From Eunapius fragilis (taxonomy: Eukaryota > Porifera > Demospongiae > Spongillida > Spongillidae), in the NCBI GenBank assembly GCA_963681505.1, contig OY811979.1, positions 4,258,711-4,322,710 on the forward strand: DNA of 64,000 nucleotides, written 5' to 3'. The position numbers were made by a program, and so were the translations under genes. Below the pieces are notes generated by a model that worked only from the letters and a program-made list of their open reading frames with translations, was not told the origin of the DNA and did not search any database. Within the stretch, counting starts at the first letter, position 1. The number at the start of each line of letters is the position of its first letter. Of this stretch, positions 1 through 11,754 are shown piece by piece.

Positions 1-81
1 GGGGGGGGGTTTGGGGGTTGCAACCCCTCCCTTTCATATATGGCAACGCCCCCTCTTCTGCTAAACAGCCCCTCCCCCTTC

Positions 82-275
82 CCTGCTTTTTGTATCGGGC
101 CTGAAGCGCCCCCCCCCCCCCGCTTTTCGTATCGGGCCTTAAATGGACAGCACCCCCCCCCCCCTCCCCCCGCTTTTCGTATCGGGCCTTAAATGGACAG
201 CACCCCCCCCACCCCTGCTTTTCGTATCGGGCCTGAAGCGGACAGCACCCCTCCCCCCGCATTTCGTATCATAGG
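82..275. repeat. Poly-C-containing minisatellite, about 4-5 units
   Basis: Units of roughly 40-50 bp share the core CTTTTCGTATCGGGCC, then GACAGCAC, then a run of C. Unit length varies mainly through the C run. The same core followed by a long C run recurs once at 29,066-29,125, so this is a dispersed as well as a tandem repeat. Homopolymer C runs make exact copy number unreliable. Confidence 0.85.
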
Positions 276-339
276 TCTCAACCCCCCCTTTTGGAAAACC
301 CTGTATCCGCCCCTGCTGTGACATTGCTAACCATTCTTT

Positions 340-1362
340 AGATGTGGGAGCTATAATGGTGCGATCAGGTCTCGTAACACATACGGCAATAAATATGCTC
401 CGAGCAAAGACATTGCCAACAGTTTTGCAATCCAGGAGAGCATACGATTTTTCTGTTCAGGAGGTCATTTTGATCCGTCAGAAATGCAGTGAGTATTGGT
501 TTTACCATTTATTTTAAATAATGACTCCTCATCAGGTGTGGTGATGGCCTGCTACAGTTGTATCAGTCGCCAGAAGTTCTTGAGTTCCTGACAGGAAGGT
601 TACCTACTAGTGATAAAGCCATCTATAGTCATGGGGCACTTCGTAAGGTGATCTTTCGTTTTCACTGTGTTGCTACATTATGGTATTACTCTGCAACCTT
701 AGATCAGTGTACGTAAGCCAACTAAGTTGCGATCTGTGTTGCTTCAAGTACATGGACTTGGGGAAATGTCCATCACATCTCTGATAGATGAACATGTTGA
801 CTACAGGCTGCTGCTCCCGCCCACCATTAACCTGCAAACTCATGTCACCTGGGGCAAAGCAACAGTGACAGCTGAACGTGACACTGTTAATGTGTGTGAC
901 TTTGTGCTCTATAAAGACAGAGCTGGGTCTCCAGTAAGTCCTCCTGATAGTGTATTATTTATTACATGTGCAGTACTATAGATGGAGGTAGGGATCCTAC
1001 TGAGTTGCTTTCAAAGTAGCAGCACCCGCTACTGTATAGTACAACATATGGATCGTGAAATGGCCAGTGGACAGCCATGCCTCAACGAGTTTGATTGCCC
1101 GCTTCTGACGCTTACAAAGGTCCTTCGGGTTCTTTCTCCTACAGCCATCGTATGTGCAGTTTCAGTGATTCATCAGACCTCAACATGTGTTGTGGATTTT
1201 ATGCGTGTTGCTACCAGGACAGAACGACAGGGAATAACTGAAAACACACTGCGTTTGAAGCATGACTGGAGTAATACTATGTATTGTTATAATGTTTACT
1301 GCATTGCAAATGATGTTTTTAAAAGAAAAAAATAATAATAATAAAAGCGATAAAGAAATAAA
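340..1362 (+). CDS. 3' exons of an unrecognised gene
   Basis: I do not recognise this gene. Plausible coding pieces are about 350-500, 536-650 (opening C-G-D-G-L-L-Q-L), 700-932 (ending just before a GTAAGT donor at 933) and a last piece from an acceptor at about 1143 to a TAA at 1333-1335. An AATAAA polyadenylation signal follows at 1357-1362. The longest piece is about 75 residues with no recognised motif. The 5' end lies outside the window or in the upstream repeat. Exon borders are my reading of GT and AG sites and are not certain. It could be a host gene or a transposon-derived gene. Confidence 0.35.
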
Positions 1363-2040
1363 CATGCATATGAATGCGCTCAATAAGGGATGCGGTATGC
1401 TTTGATCTTCGTTGATGATTCATCAGCTGTACGGACATGATTCAGGTGCGGTTGATAATGATTCACCCGAGATAATTTAAGAAGCGTATATCACCGCGCT
1501 GCCAAAAGGATCTGATTCGCCCGCGTGCTAATAGAGACGTTACGCAAGCGTTAACAGCTCTGATTCGTTGTCAAAAAACTGGCCGTGTACTTGGTACTTG
1601 CAATTAATTTAATAAGTTAATAAACGTAGTCTACATTATGACATATGTCGTTTCAAACTTCACCAGGTATATCACGTACGTTTCAGGGGGCATGTGATAA
1701 GCACTAATATTCACGGTAATCCACCTGGAACCTCTTCGGAGGAAACGCGTACCTAAACATTCTGGGTTTGCTAGGCTATTGTGTACAAGAAGCAGTATGG
1801 TTAGCATGCATCGTGTTATTTGTGTTTTGAATGGTAATACGCTCGGTAGCCGGTCGACACTGTGAAGTGTATTCCAGTGTCACGTAACGTCATTGAGCAG
1901 CTCAGCTTTCCTATGGTACAAGGTGGGGGCGTGGCATAATAACAAATACTTCTCTCGCCGTCTACATGTATATTAGTTCCATCAGATGACTCCTCAAAAT
2001 GCTTTCCATGCACCGTCTAATATTTGTGAGCCAACGCTAG
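1363..2040. other. Intergenic stretch without a recognised gene
   Basis: AT-rich sequence with short spurious frames on both strands. I see no domain, no long repeat and no RNA gene here. Confidence 0.5.
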
Positions 2041-2204
2041 TACATGTATGTTGTATGCACCTGTACTTAGCTTGTACATGATCGACCCGCTAAAAGAGGC
2101 TCTCAGAAGGGGGCATTGTAGACTATTTTTTCACAACTTCCAAAAATCAGTTCTCGTGGTGTGGGCACATTTCAAATTGTACAAATGTCATGAGAAGAGA
2201 GGAT

Positions 2205-2607
2205 ATGAAGGGTTTGTTGACAAAGCTTGGTGCAACCACTGCCACAACTCTTTAATTGTCGAACGATCGCGACCTACGTAGGGAAGTTAAGGATGAGTTT
2301 GATGCTTGGCTTTCAGTTTCTGAAACACAACAAGTGAATGCTACTTCTCCTATAGATCATAGATAGTACTATCTATGTATAGATCCCCCCACTTGCATGG
2401 TGGAAATTGCACGACTCGCGTTTTCCAAGAATTTCTAAGCTTGCAAGAAAGCACTTGGCAATCCCTGCCTCATCCGAGTCATCTGCACCATCTGAGCGGG
2501 TATTTTTTAGAGCCAAGCTTATTCAACAGCGTCAAAGATGGAATCTTCTTCCTCAGCGACTGGAGGCGTGCATAATGCTTAAGCACAATGCATGGGTGCT
2601 AGATTAG
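2205..2607 (+). pseudogene. hAT-superfamily transposase C-terminal remnant
   Basis: The frame read from about 2391 to the TAG at 2605-2607 contains the hAT dimerisation signature: two adjacent Trp followed by a hydrophobic and proline stretch (F-P-R-I-S-K-L-A), then I-P-A-S-S, then S-A-P-S-E-R-V-F, an R-Q-R-W-N-L-L-P segment and a final K-H-N-A. This is the C-terminal dimer interface of hAT transposases (ZBED-like proteins). The catalytic core and the BED zinc finger are absent, and upstream sequence from 2205 is only weakly coding (K-D-E-F-D-A-W-L). Motif order matches the family closely. Without the rest of the enzyme this is a dead fragment. Confidence 0.75.
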
Positions 2608-2659
2608 TTACGTCCTGGACCGGTCTCGGCGGTCTGGTTCATCTGCGCAACTTACTGAT

Positions 2660-2999
2660 GGGCTATTCCATTATTTAACTGTACACCCCTACAGATGACA
2701 ATATAATTCCAAACGTAGCCCCCCGGGACAATATATAAAAGCACCCCTGGACAAGCTTACATTATATCTCCACCTCCCCGGGGCAGACTTGAAAATGCCC
2801 CCTGGACAAGCCTCTGTTTTGTTCCACCTCCCTGGATACAAGCTTCAATGTTGTTCCCCTCCCCCCTGGACAAGCTTCTATTATGCCTTCTAACCCCCCG
2901 GGACAGGCATTTAAATGACATCCCCCCGAGACATATTCCTTATACCCCCTGGTTATTGTCATCTGTAGGGGTGTGTATAATTAAATAATGGAATAGCCC
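2660..2999. mobile_element. MITE, GGGCTATTCC family, copy 1 (340 bp)
   Basis: The terminal inverted repeats begin GGGCTATTCCATTATTTAA and continue imperfectly for about 45 bp. Both sides are flanked by the 3-bp direct repeat GAT (2657-2659 and 3000-3002). The interior holds about five degenerate repeats around CCCCTGGACAAGCTT. There is no coding capacity. A second copy with the same ends sits at 38,934-39,100. Confidence 0.85.
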
Positions 3000-3084
3000 G
3001 ATGTATGGGGCATATCGTGTGACTGATTAATTCACAGTGATTGTTATATAATCTTGTGATAATATTATTCAAGTTTATTAAATT

Positions 3085-5760
3085 TATATGAAGCCACAAC
3101 TGAAGTCTCGTGGCATTAGATAAGTCCAGCCCTCTTGATCGGGATATCTGCTAGATTTTCTGTTCCTAGGCAATGCCTCCAGTGTTCAGCTGCCACTAGT
3201 TTCCTAATACTGTTCTCCCTATTCTGTACAAACTGTTTCTTTATTCTGACTCCTTAAAGCCACTGTTGAATCTGTAACGCACAAAGGAGCTTGTAGAGCC
3301 AGTTCTGCCCCCCGCATATGGTGAACGCTAGAAATCAATTTGGCTAAGAGGAGAGCTGCAAGCAATTCCAGACGGCTTGTTTTTGAAGACACCAATCGTA
3401 TACTATACCCAGAGGCTGTCTGGATCTTCAAATAGATGACAGCAGCATACAGTTTCAAGGATGCATCACAGAACCCTATGAGACTATGTGAAATAACCAG
3501 TTCTGAGACACCATTGAAATAGCATCTGGCTATAGTGATTGGTTGCACCTGTTGTAACTTATTCCATTCTTCCATCAACTCTCCCTGAAGTGGTTCATCC
3601 CAGTTGACCTTCATCTTACATAACTCCTGAACTATTAGCTTAAAATGGACAATAATTGGTGAGATGATTCCCAGTGGGTCATAACATTTTACAGCTAGAC
3701 TGACTATTGTCCTCTTGGTAGGCTTGACTTGTTTGGCCAACTGTGCAATCATCTTTACACCAAACTGCAATTCATCTTCAACAGGGTTCCAACAAGACTA
3801 TCTTGGGAAGTCTTGATGCGATATTCTTAAGGAATCGCATAGAATCCTTGTCTTTGGTCGCAATCGAAATCATCAAGAAAGCTTTCTCAATATCTCTTGT
3901 TAATGCTGTCTTGTAAAGTCGAAATCGAAGTATAATGTCAAAGATGTTCTGGCCAAATGCTGGGCCGGCGTGTAGACAGTCATTCAAAAGATGGACCATT
4001 GCACCTTGCTGATGCGTCATATGCACATTTTAGTTGTTCGTTGTCTTGCCTGATTATGGGGGTGTGGAAGAACGTGCACCTATGCAATTTTACTGCTCCC
4101 ATCTTCAGTGACTGCTTCCATGATCCCCTTGTTCAATTGCTCCTTGATGATTCCGTCGTATTCCTGTAAGACCAATGGCTCTGGTTGAAGACACTTTACA
4201 CGGTTCCAAAGTCTTCTCTGACACAACTGGAAGTTGTCTGGGAGATCAGGATGGATCTCCTTCCATGGGAGTTCTACTTCATATCTGCCAGCGTTAAAAG
4301 TCACACCTTCCAGGAACTTGTCATACACATCAGGTTCAGCTTCTCCAATTCCAAGTGTTTCCAGATCCCAGAATCTTTTCAACTGTGAATCAAGCTGCCC
4401 CAAATCATGATGCTGTACGCAAGATGCTTCCTGCTTTAATATGTGGGAGGAAATGAAGTTTGTAGAAGATGCTTGGAATCAAGCACCTTGCACAGGCCCT
4501 GACAATACCCAGCCAAGCCTAGTTTCCACTGCTGTTGGTCCATTCACACCCCGTCTCACCCTTCCTGTCGCTAACATCCAGTACAGGTCTGATCCTATGA
4601 GAATACTGATTTCTAGACTTTGATCGTTGCAATCTGGGTCGGCCAACTATACCTGCCAAGTGTGGAAACCTTTGCTAGGAGTCCATAATGGGCTGTCCTA
4701 TGAGTAGTTCACTACTGTGAGTAAAGTTAATTCCCTGCTACTTCCATCCTTAAACTTCTCACTACATCATGGCTGCTTTGCTGGAGGAATCGTACTTTGT
4801 TGCTCCCTTACCACTCCTCCCTGGAGACCATTGAAGCAGATGCTCACATGATTTTGTCCATGGCAATTCGAGCATTTCAGTGATGAGCGGCAGTTCCTAC
4901 TCACGTGTTGTTTCTTCAGGCATAAGAAACATCTACCATCTTTGAGAAGGATCTGTTTCCGTGCTTCAACGTCAACAACTGATCTGCAAGAGTTAGAGGG
5001 GTGAGGCTGGCTACAATAAGCACATGTGGGCCCTTCAACAGTGTCTCCTGATAACAGTGAAGCTGTGGTGGGAATGCCTTTGTACTGCTTCTTCATAACT
5101 GGTGTAATAGGATTTGCTTCCACTCTTTCTCTGGCTTCTATCTCCTTATGAATCGTTTCCATGACTTCAGTGAACTCCCAGTCTTCATCACTCACTTTCC
5201 TACTTACAATGACTCGAAGTTCATGGGGTAACTTATTCATCAGAATTGAGGACAATGGGCTTCCGTAAGATGCATTATGTCTACGGAGTCACACAATGTA
5301 CAAAGACCCTTGAGGTTGTGCAACGATGTTACCATTTCCAGAGTGAGAAGAGCATCCATATGTTTACTGATGATGAGTTGTTAATTTCCAAATCTTCACT
5401 TCAGGACATAAATGGCTTCTTCATAGTTGTTGGACGTGATCTCTAACCCTGATATGGCATCTGCTGCTGATGATTCCAAAAACGAACTCAAGTAATTAAA
5501 CTTGTCAATGTTTGAAAGGTAGAGCTGTTATCTCACCAGTGAACCTTTTCAAGGTAGACTTTGGTAACTTGACCATTGGTCCCAATGTTTGGTCCCAATG
5601 TCAAATGAGAACTCTCCCGTACTCTTGCCGATTCAGAGGATGAAAGGGTTACACCAGCATGTAAACCTATTTCTGGTACTTCCTGTTTCATTTCTTGCCG
5701 TTCATGGTCCACCTCCATTGGTGAAGGGTTTATCGAGGTTCTACCGTGTGAAGTAGCCGT
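3085..5760 (-). mobile_element. BEL/Pao-type LTR retrotransposon fossil, broken
   Basis: A minus-strand retroelement relic of the BEL/Pao superfamily. Parts visible: a gag-like segment with zinc-knuckle cysteine and histidine spacing (about 4.77-5.25 kb) and a pol segment with Pao-type reverse transcriptase and RNase H similarity (about 3.2-4.4 kb), including the typical D-P-L-G-I-I-S-P motif. LTRs were not identified. It is broken in several places and looks old. It is recorded only as a fossil. Confidence 0.8.
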
Positions 5761-6690
5761 ACTAACGCGTCCATGAGCAGTGGCAAGAGCTCAGTGCTCA
5801 GCCACCTGTACCAGCCTCATCTCAGCCATCAGTACCAGCCTCATTTAAGCCACCTGTACCCTCATCTCAGCTATCAATACCACCTTCATAACTTGATTGC
5901 ATTGATAACAGAATTTGAGTGCATGGGTGGATGTTGTTAATAGAATACCAAGTGTAAATCTGCTGCACACTCTGTGCATTGATTTGAATGCTTTGGTTTC
6001 TTATCAGGTGCCATAAGCAAGCGACTACACACACTGCATCGCTCCTGACCTTTGTTAATGTAGTGATGCATGCTCCAACAGCTCCATTCAAACCGCATCG
6101 ATTATTCCAAAAATGTACACGCCGCGTAGGGTGGTATAACAAAACTGTGGCTTGTTCTCATTGTTATAAATATGCTTCTTGATCTGTCTTGTTAATGTCA
6201 TAACCCACTGACCTAAATTCTATTGTCGCTGTCCTTGCTACACACGATCAAAGTACCCCTCTCAGTTACCGCCTCCATCTCATGGGCGTATAAAAACGAT
6301 GCGCAACGATTCCAGTAATATTGAGGTTGTGCGCGTTGGAGATTTTCTTTACTGCGATGATAGGGAATACAAACCATGAAATCATCTCAAAGCTATGACT
6401 TGAAAAAAGCACGAAATGTGGGTCACAAAAAGTACGATTGATTTATAATGAGCTCTAAATGAAAATTATATTATACTATTCTAAAGGTATACCGTATTAG
6501 CCAATTTTCTGACGTATATTAGCCAATTTTCTGAATTGTGTCCAGCCGAAAACAGCAGTGCCTTTAATGTCACGCTAATTAATTTTCTGGCGGGTATATT
6601 AATTCTGATCTAAGTATAGGTGTCACACTTGTGGGTCTGATACAGTTACATTATAAGCAACGCGTATCTAGGGGATTTCCCAGGGAGTAA
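5761..6690. other. Gap upstream of the TRAF-like gene
   Basis: No gene recognised. Around 6,490-6,530 the phrase TATTAGCCAATTTTCTGA is tandemly duplicated, with a diverged third form near 6,575. The last few hundred bases before the start codon at 6,701 should hold the TRAF-like promoter, but no clear element is seen. Confidence 0.4.
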
Positions 6691-6700
6691 CCCCAATAAA

Positions 6701-9586
6701 ATGGCTCTTGCGCGGTTCAATGATTCTATCTCCTTTGAGGAACCAGGACTATTTAGAAAGTACAGTTGTCCAAACTGTTGTCAAATTTTGAAGGATCCCG
6801 TCCAACCAAGCTGTGGTCATTGGCTATGTCAACTCTGCGCGGACCACATGTTTGAAAGTGCCAGATCAGGAAGGTACATTGTTCACGTGGCTTGAGTAAT
6901 GCCCCCCCCCCCCCCCCCCCTTCCCATGTAATAATGTCATGCCGTAATAATAATTACAGTTTACAACCTGCGGCTTTTGATCTCACTGGTGCATCCTGCT
7001 TAATCGAAGCATTCTCAGTGAAGCGTGTCACTGTGTGATTACCTGATCAGCTTTCCGAACAAAGGATCGATGCATGCTCAGAGCTATATAGGTTGGTCAT
7101 GCATACCATTCGCTGTTGAGGCTTATACTTCTGGGGAGCTGAAGTTTGATTTCATCTTTCAGCCTGGCTGCTAGACTAAATTCCTCCAAATCTCACACCA
7201 CCTCAACTCTGTTAAAGGCACCGCTATCCTGACATATCAGCTTTTTACTTAACTATAGAATGACATTCAGCAGGCCATTCATGGTTCATGTGTATTTAGT
7301 GTGCACTCATTATGAGGAAGACCATTCTTTTGTACATGGTTGTGGCCATTGGACCCACACCCCAGAAAAGTGCAAAGGAGCCATGCTTGATTTTCTCAGC
7401 CTCTCTTCAAACACCTGCTTCTTCTCTTGCTAGTTAAAGAGAAAGAATTACTGTTAAGCAATAAAGCTTATGTATGTTTGGTCTGGGTATGCGGCTAGTT
7501 AAGTAGATAATGAATAGCCAATTGACATAGCCTTAATGATATTTATGCCTAATACCACTGTGCACAAATTTGCCACACATATTGCTAGACTATGCTGTGA
7601 TGTAATCCAGTGAAACTGGTTAGGTTCTATGTGCATCAAACTTCAACATGGCTAGGAATAAGTATGCATTGTGAATAACTCTAGTTTTCATATCTGTAAT
7701 AAGTTCATGTGTTGATCAGGTACCTGACAATTACACATTCCACATGCATGACTAAACACCATCATCTGAGTTCTAAGCTATGGTGAAACATGCATCTAAG
7801 CTATGGTGAAACATGCATCTAAGCCATCATATCGGGCAAACCAAAGTCAGTTGTGCTGTCTGACCTGTATAGCAGGCTCAACTTGCATTTGGTGAGGACA
7901 AATGTGACAGCAATCCTTTCCAGGTGGCTCCCATCTTAAAGTTTATTCAACTGTAGCATTAATTCATGCATGTTGTTTCTCCTCCTAAATATTTATTTCA
8001 TATATTCATGTATTTTGTAACTTTGAATTATGTAATTGTAATATGAAAAAATTATAAATAATCATTGTTATTGCAGTTAAAAATTACTGTAAGTACAAAA
8101 ATAAATTTACAGGTATGTTGTGAACTCCAATGAGATGAACAGGGTATTGTATCTCTTACCATGTATTGATCTTGATATTTGATATTTGTTTGAGCACAGT
8201 TCTTTACCTTTAAAAGAAGAGTGTGGTACTAGTTTGAACAATTGTTTTAAAAATGACACAAAGTAAGATGAATGTATAAAATCTGAGATTAAGCAATCAA
8301 TGATATGCATGGATGGCCGTTTCATTGTTCCTGTCCAAGTGTTGTCCTGAAGTAACTCTTTAATTGTTTTGGCCAGTTCTGCACTTGCACTGGTAACTGG
8401 TAACGTTGTAATGATATGCAATAGAACTGCAATGTTGGGAAAGAAATTGGTATTTTGCAGATGGCCAAAGTTTCAACTGCTTTGTCAGGTAACTTGCTAA
8501 TCTAGTGGTCAGTTACACAATAAGTATTTACAAGCACCGTCCCATCATGTTGCTCTCCCACACTCAGCTGCATACAAATGATAAGTGAAAAATTTAATTG
8601 GGGATGTAGGTTTGTAAGTGCCAATTATGTAAATATCCATTATGAAATAATTCCATATACATATCATGAATCTTTAAGCACATGCTTGATTGGTAATCAT
8701 TAATAGTCCTATCCCCAAACTCCCCAATATCTGGTTTTGTGTGTTTGTCAATGTCAATGTTAAAAAATTGTACTAATCATTTGGTATTGTTCCATAGATG
8801 GACAGAAAGGAACTTGAAACTCATATCACAGAAGGACTAGTGAATCATACCACATTCCTGGCTACTGCCCTTAAAACTGCCCAGGGCAGCGCCAGTAGAG
8901 ATGGTGAAGGCAGTGGATTGCCTGGAGAAGATGGCAGCACCGTGGCTGTTCTTATCTCAACACAATTATTGAGTGTTAAGACTGAACTTGAAAGTAATTT
9001 TACTAAGGAGATAAAAAGAAAAGATATTGAAATTGCTCAACTAAAAATCCAAATAACAAATCTTGAAAAGATAATGCAAGCTAAGGAGGCTGAACATGAA
9101 GATCGTGATTTTCGTCTTTCACTCCTTGAGAATGTCAGCTATGATGGCACAATGATATGGAAAATCCCACAGTTTGCTCAGAGAATGGTTGATGCTCAAA
9201 GTGGAAAGTACACCTCCATCTTCAGCCTCCCCTTCTACACCAGTCGCTATGGTTACAAGCTTTGCCTGAGGTTGTACATCCTAGGTGATGGGATTGGCAA
9301 GAGTACACACATGTCTTTGTTCTTTGTCGTGATGCGTGGAGAGTTTGACAACATCCTTCAGTGGCCATTTACCCACAAGGTCACATTTCATCTGCTCAAC
9401 CAGAATGGTGGTAAGGACATAGTAGATAGCTTCCTACCTGATCCAATGAGCAGCTCATTTAAGAAACCAAAGACGGACATGAATGTTGCTACAGGTTGTC
9501 CACGTTTTGTCTCAATAAGTGATGTTAAGAGTGGAGGGTTCGTTGCTGATGACAGCATCTTCATCAAGGCTAAAGTGCATATCTGA
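6701..9586 (+). CDS. TRAF-like protein: RING, coiled coil, MATH
   Basis: TRAF-family adaptors bind receptors through the MATH (TRAF-C) domain and, when the RING is active, act as E3 ubiquitin ligases in the cytoplasm. Three exons fit in phase: 6701-6873, a 28-bp exon 8461-8488, and 8798-9586. Exon 1 has a RING start (Y-S-C-P-N-C, then P-S-C-G-H-W-L-C-Q-L-C). Exon 3 (262 residues if counted from its own Met) has a coiled coil at about residues 55-105 and a MATH domain at about 115-262, ending at a TGA after K-A-K-V-H-I. The RING's last Cys pair and the TRAF zinc fingers normally between RING and coiled coil are not seen, so exons may be missing from this model or the protein is a reduced form. 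Gene and MATH domain are certain; the microexon is inferred from splice sites and phase. Confidence 0.8.
8461..8488 (+). CDS. Candidate 28-bp microexon of the TRAF-like gene
   Basis: A TTTTGCAG acceptor precedes it and GTAACT follows. The exon before ends in phase 2 at 6873 and the exon after begins in phase 0 at 8798. 28 bp bridges these exactly and encodes W-P-K-F-Q-L-L-C-Q. It supplies one Cys but no TRAF zinc finger. The support is splice logic only. Confidence 0.45.
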
Positions 9587-9713
9587 GCTTAGTTTGATGG
9601 TGGTGAATAGGATTTTTGTCATGATTTGTGCAAATTACTTGTGTTACCGTCAGGTTTTCAATTAATATTTTGCTGATTAATTTTAGCGCCCCAAAGTTGC
9701 ACGCTAATTTAGA

Positions 9714-9876
9714 GTAGTAATAACAAATCACATCCCATACTTAGGTAGCTTCATTGCATGATGTGTACTTTGAACAAAAAGTGATGTCTCGAGCGGACGG
9801 TTCATTGCTGATGGCACCATCTTCCACATCATGCAATGAAGCTACCCAAGTATGGGATGTGATTTGTTAGTACTAC
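9714..9876. mobile_element. Foldback element enclosing a MATH-exon-like fragment
   Basis: The left arm 9714-9765 and right arm 9824-9876 are inverted copies of about 52 bp (GTAGTAATAACAAATCACAT and its complement). The 58-bp interior resembles the last part of the nearby MATH exon (see the entry at 9777-9822). No target duplication was resolved. Confidence 0.7.
9777..9822 (+). pseudogene. Diverged copy of the 3' end of a MATH exon
   Basis: This stretch matches 9520-9566 of the TRAF-like gene at most positions (both share AGTGATGT, then GTTC-TTGCTGATG, then CATCTTC) and would encode S-D-V-S-S-G-R-F-I-A-D-G in place of S-D-V-K-S-G-G-F-V-A-D-D. It is too short to function and lies between the arms of a foldback. 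It is either a captured fragment or the relic of a second MATH gene. Confidence 0.55.
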
Positions 9877-9880
9877 AAGT

Positions 9881-10140
9881 ACATTCTCTCTGAGAAAGTT
9901 GGTGGGATATAGGTTTTGCAGGCAAATAGTATACTGATGTAAAAAGCAAGGAAACAAGTTTTATCAGAAGGGAAACTGTAATAGTCCTATATTTAGCACA
10001 CTTCGACTAAGGCATATGCTGTTTCTGTGCTAAATATAGCATCAGCCCTTCTGATCAAACTTGTTTCCTTGCTTTTTACACCAGTATACTATTTGCCTGC
10101 AAAACCTATATATCCCACCAACTTTCTCAGAGAGAATGTT
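9881..10140. mobile_element. Foldback MITE with about 95-bp arms, copy A
   Basis: The left arm 9881-9972 starts ACATTCTCTCTGAGAAAGTT. The right arm about 10,043-10,140 is its reverse complement with few mismatches. A loop of about 70 bp lies between and itself contains a smaller hairpin. A truncated relative lies at 22,629-22,775. There is no coding capacity. Confidence 0.85.
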
Positions 10141-10269
10141 TTTATTTACTTGTTTCCTTATTTTTTTAAAACACCCAAATAGGTACTTTTGCTTAATTAG
10201 ACTTGATAAGACGGTATGTAGGCTTTTAGGCTTTTGCGCATCAAAGCCTAAAAGCGAGTCATCCAGCAA

Positions 10270-11740
10270 ATTCTAAAGCTATTGGTGCAATTTTCATTGC
10301 TTAAAAGTGTTCCCAACAAGCAGAAGCAGGAGACGACCGACCCGCCCATTATTTTTGGAAGAGGAACGAGGACAGCAGTATTTTTCGTTCTCGACAACCA
10401 CGCGGTTTTACGACGTGAAACAAAAACGAAACTACTCAGTTTTGACTTCTAGATCGATTGCCTCAACAAGTTAGACAATCCGATCGTCGGGAGCGAAGCT
10501 ACGGTAGGGTCGCGGGATTTTTATTCGTTCATTGTCGGGGTCAAAATTTAATAATTGTAAATAGCAGTGAACCACTACAGGTACATGTTTGTAGGTCAGT
10601 CAATTGAATGTCTGGGGAATGGTGGAAGATTGGTTTAACTGACTACCCAGGCCAAATTGGGGCTTCAGGAGGAGGTCAAAGGGAATTGGTTAAGTCTAGA
10701 AGTTTTATCAAGTTACAAAGTAAGACAGTCAAAGAGCAGCTCATATCCTAATCATGACATGGTCTTGGTTGTCTGCCATACTGCATCAAACATATTTATA
10801 CACAAAGCTGCACATGCCATAGCAACTATGACTTTGACTTATATAAGTCGTAGCATCAGAGAATAAAGGTATGTGCCTGCTTTCAAAGCTGTACCTTTTA
10901 CCAATGCATTAAATTACTTTACATCTATATATCTTTCAAAATTATAGCTTGTATGGCAATTTCAGGCCAAGGTTTGGACCTGTATAACGAGTGTGCACCA
11001 TCAAATGCAAAAAGGATGTTAACTGGCAGAAGTTTATTTTCTGCACACCACAGTAGATAAATGCACCACCAGGAGGATGCCATTAGGCATCAATGGTCAG
11101 ATTGGCGGCAAAATTACTGTGTATGGTAACATGCAATTAGCACATTGCAAAAAAGCAATGCAAGATTACTTGCATTTGTTCTTTGTCTATTTCTTCAAGA
11201 ATTTGTGTTCAAGCTTCCTCAAGAAACAAAAAACTGCAACATATCTGACTACAAGCAGCGACATAATGAAATATGTTTGTGACTGACTGACTTTACTATA
11301 TGTACTTTATGCTGCTGCTTTTGTGCTTGATTATTTGATTTGCATACTTGTCTGATGTAACATTATGCTGTGCATGTGGTTTAATATAGAAGCTAAAACT
11401 AAGTGTTAAAAATAAATTACTCGACAGTAAATTTGTCAAAATAGGTACTTTAAATAATCAAATCTACAATTATACTTATCTTGACCAATGCTTTGTTATA
11501 TCAACTATTCAGATGCGAAGTTAAAATGAAATTAAATGCAGTTATCTTAACTAATCTTTTATTATATCAACTACTAGTAAATTGCTTATTAAAAAGCTCG
11601 AATGTACAATAATTGTAGTCATTGTAATTTCATTCAAAATACAAGATACAAGAGAATACATGAATGGGAATAAATGCTTATTATTATTATTGAGATTTTT
11701 ATTAATTATTTTGACATGAATATACAGAAACAACACTGAT
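10270..11740. other. Intergenic stretch, AT-rich towards its end
   Basis: Short frames only. Nothing recognisable as a domain, RNA gene or long repeat. The 11.3-11.74 kb part is strongly AT-rich. Confidence 0.4.
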
Positions 11741-11754
11741 TAAATACAAAGTAC

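Noticed and set aside
7300-7440. Cys/His-containing stretch in the TRAF-like intron considered as a zinc finger
   Set aside because: Spacing does not match TRAF-type or C2H2 fingers and flanking splice sites are poor.
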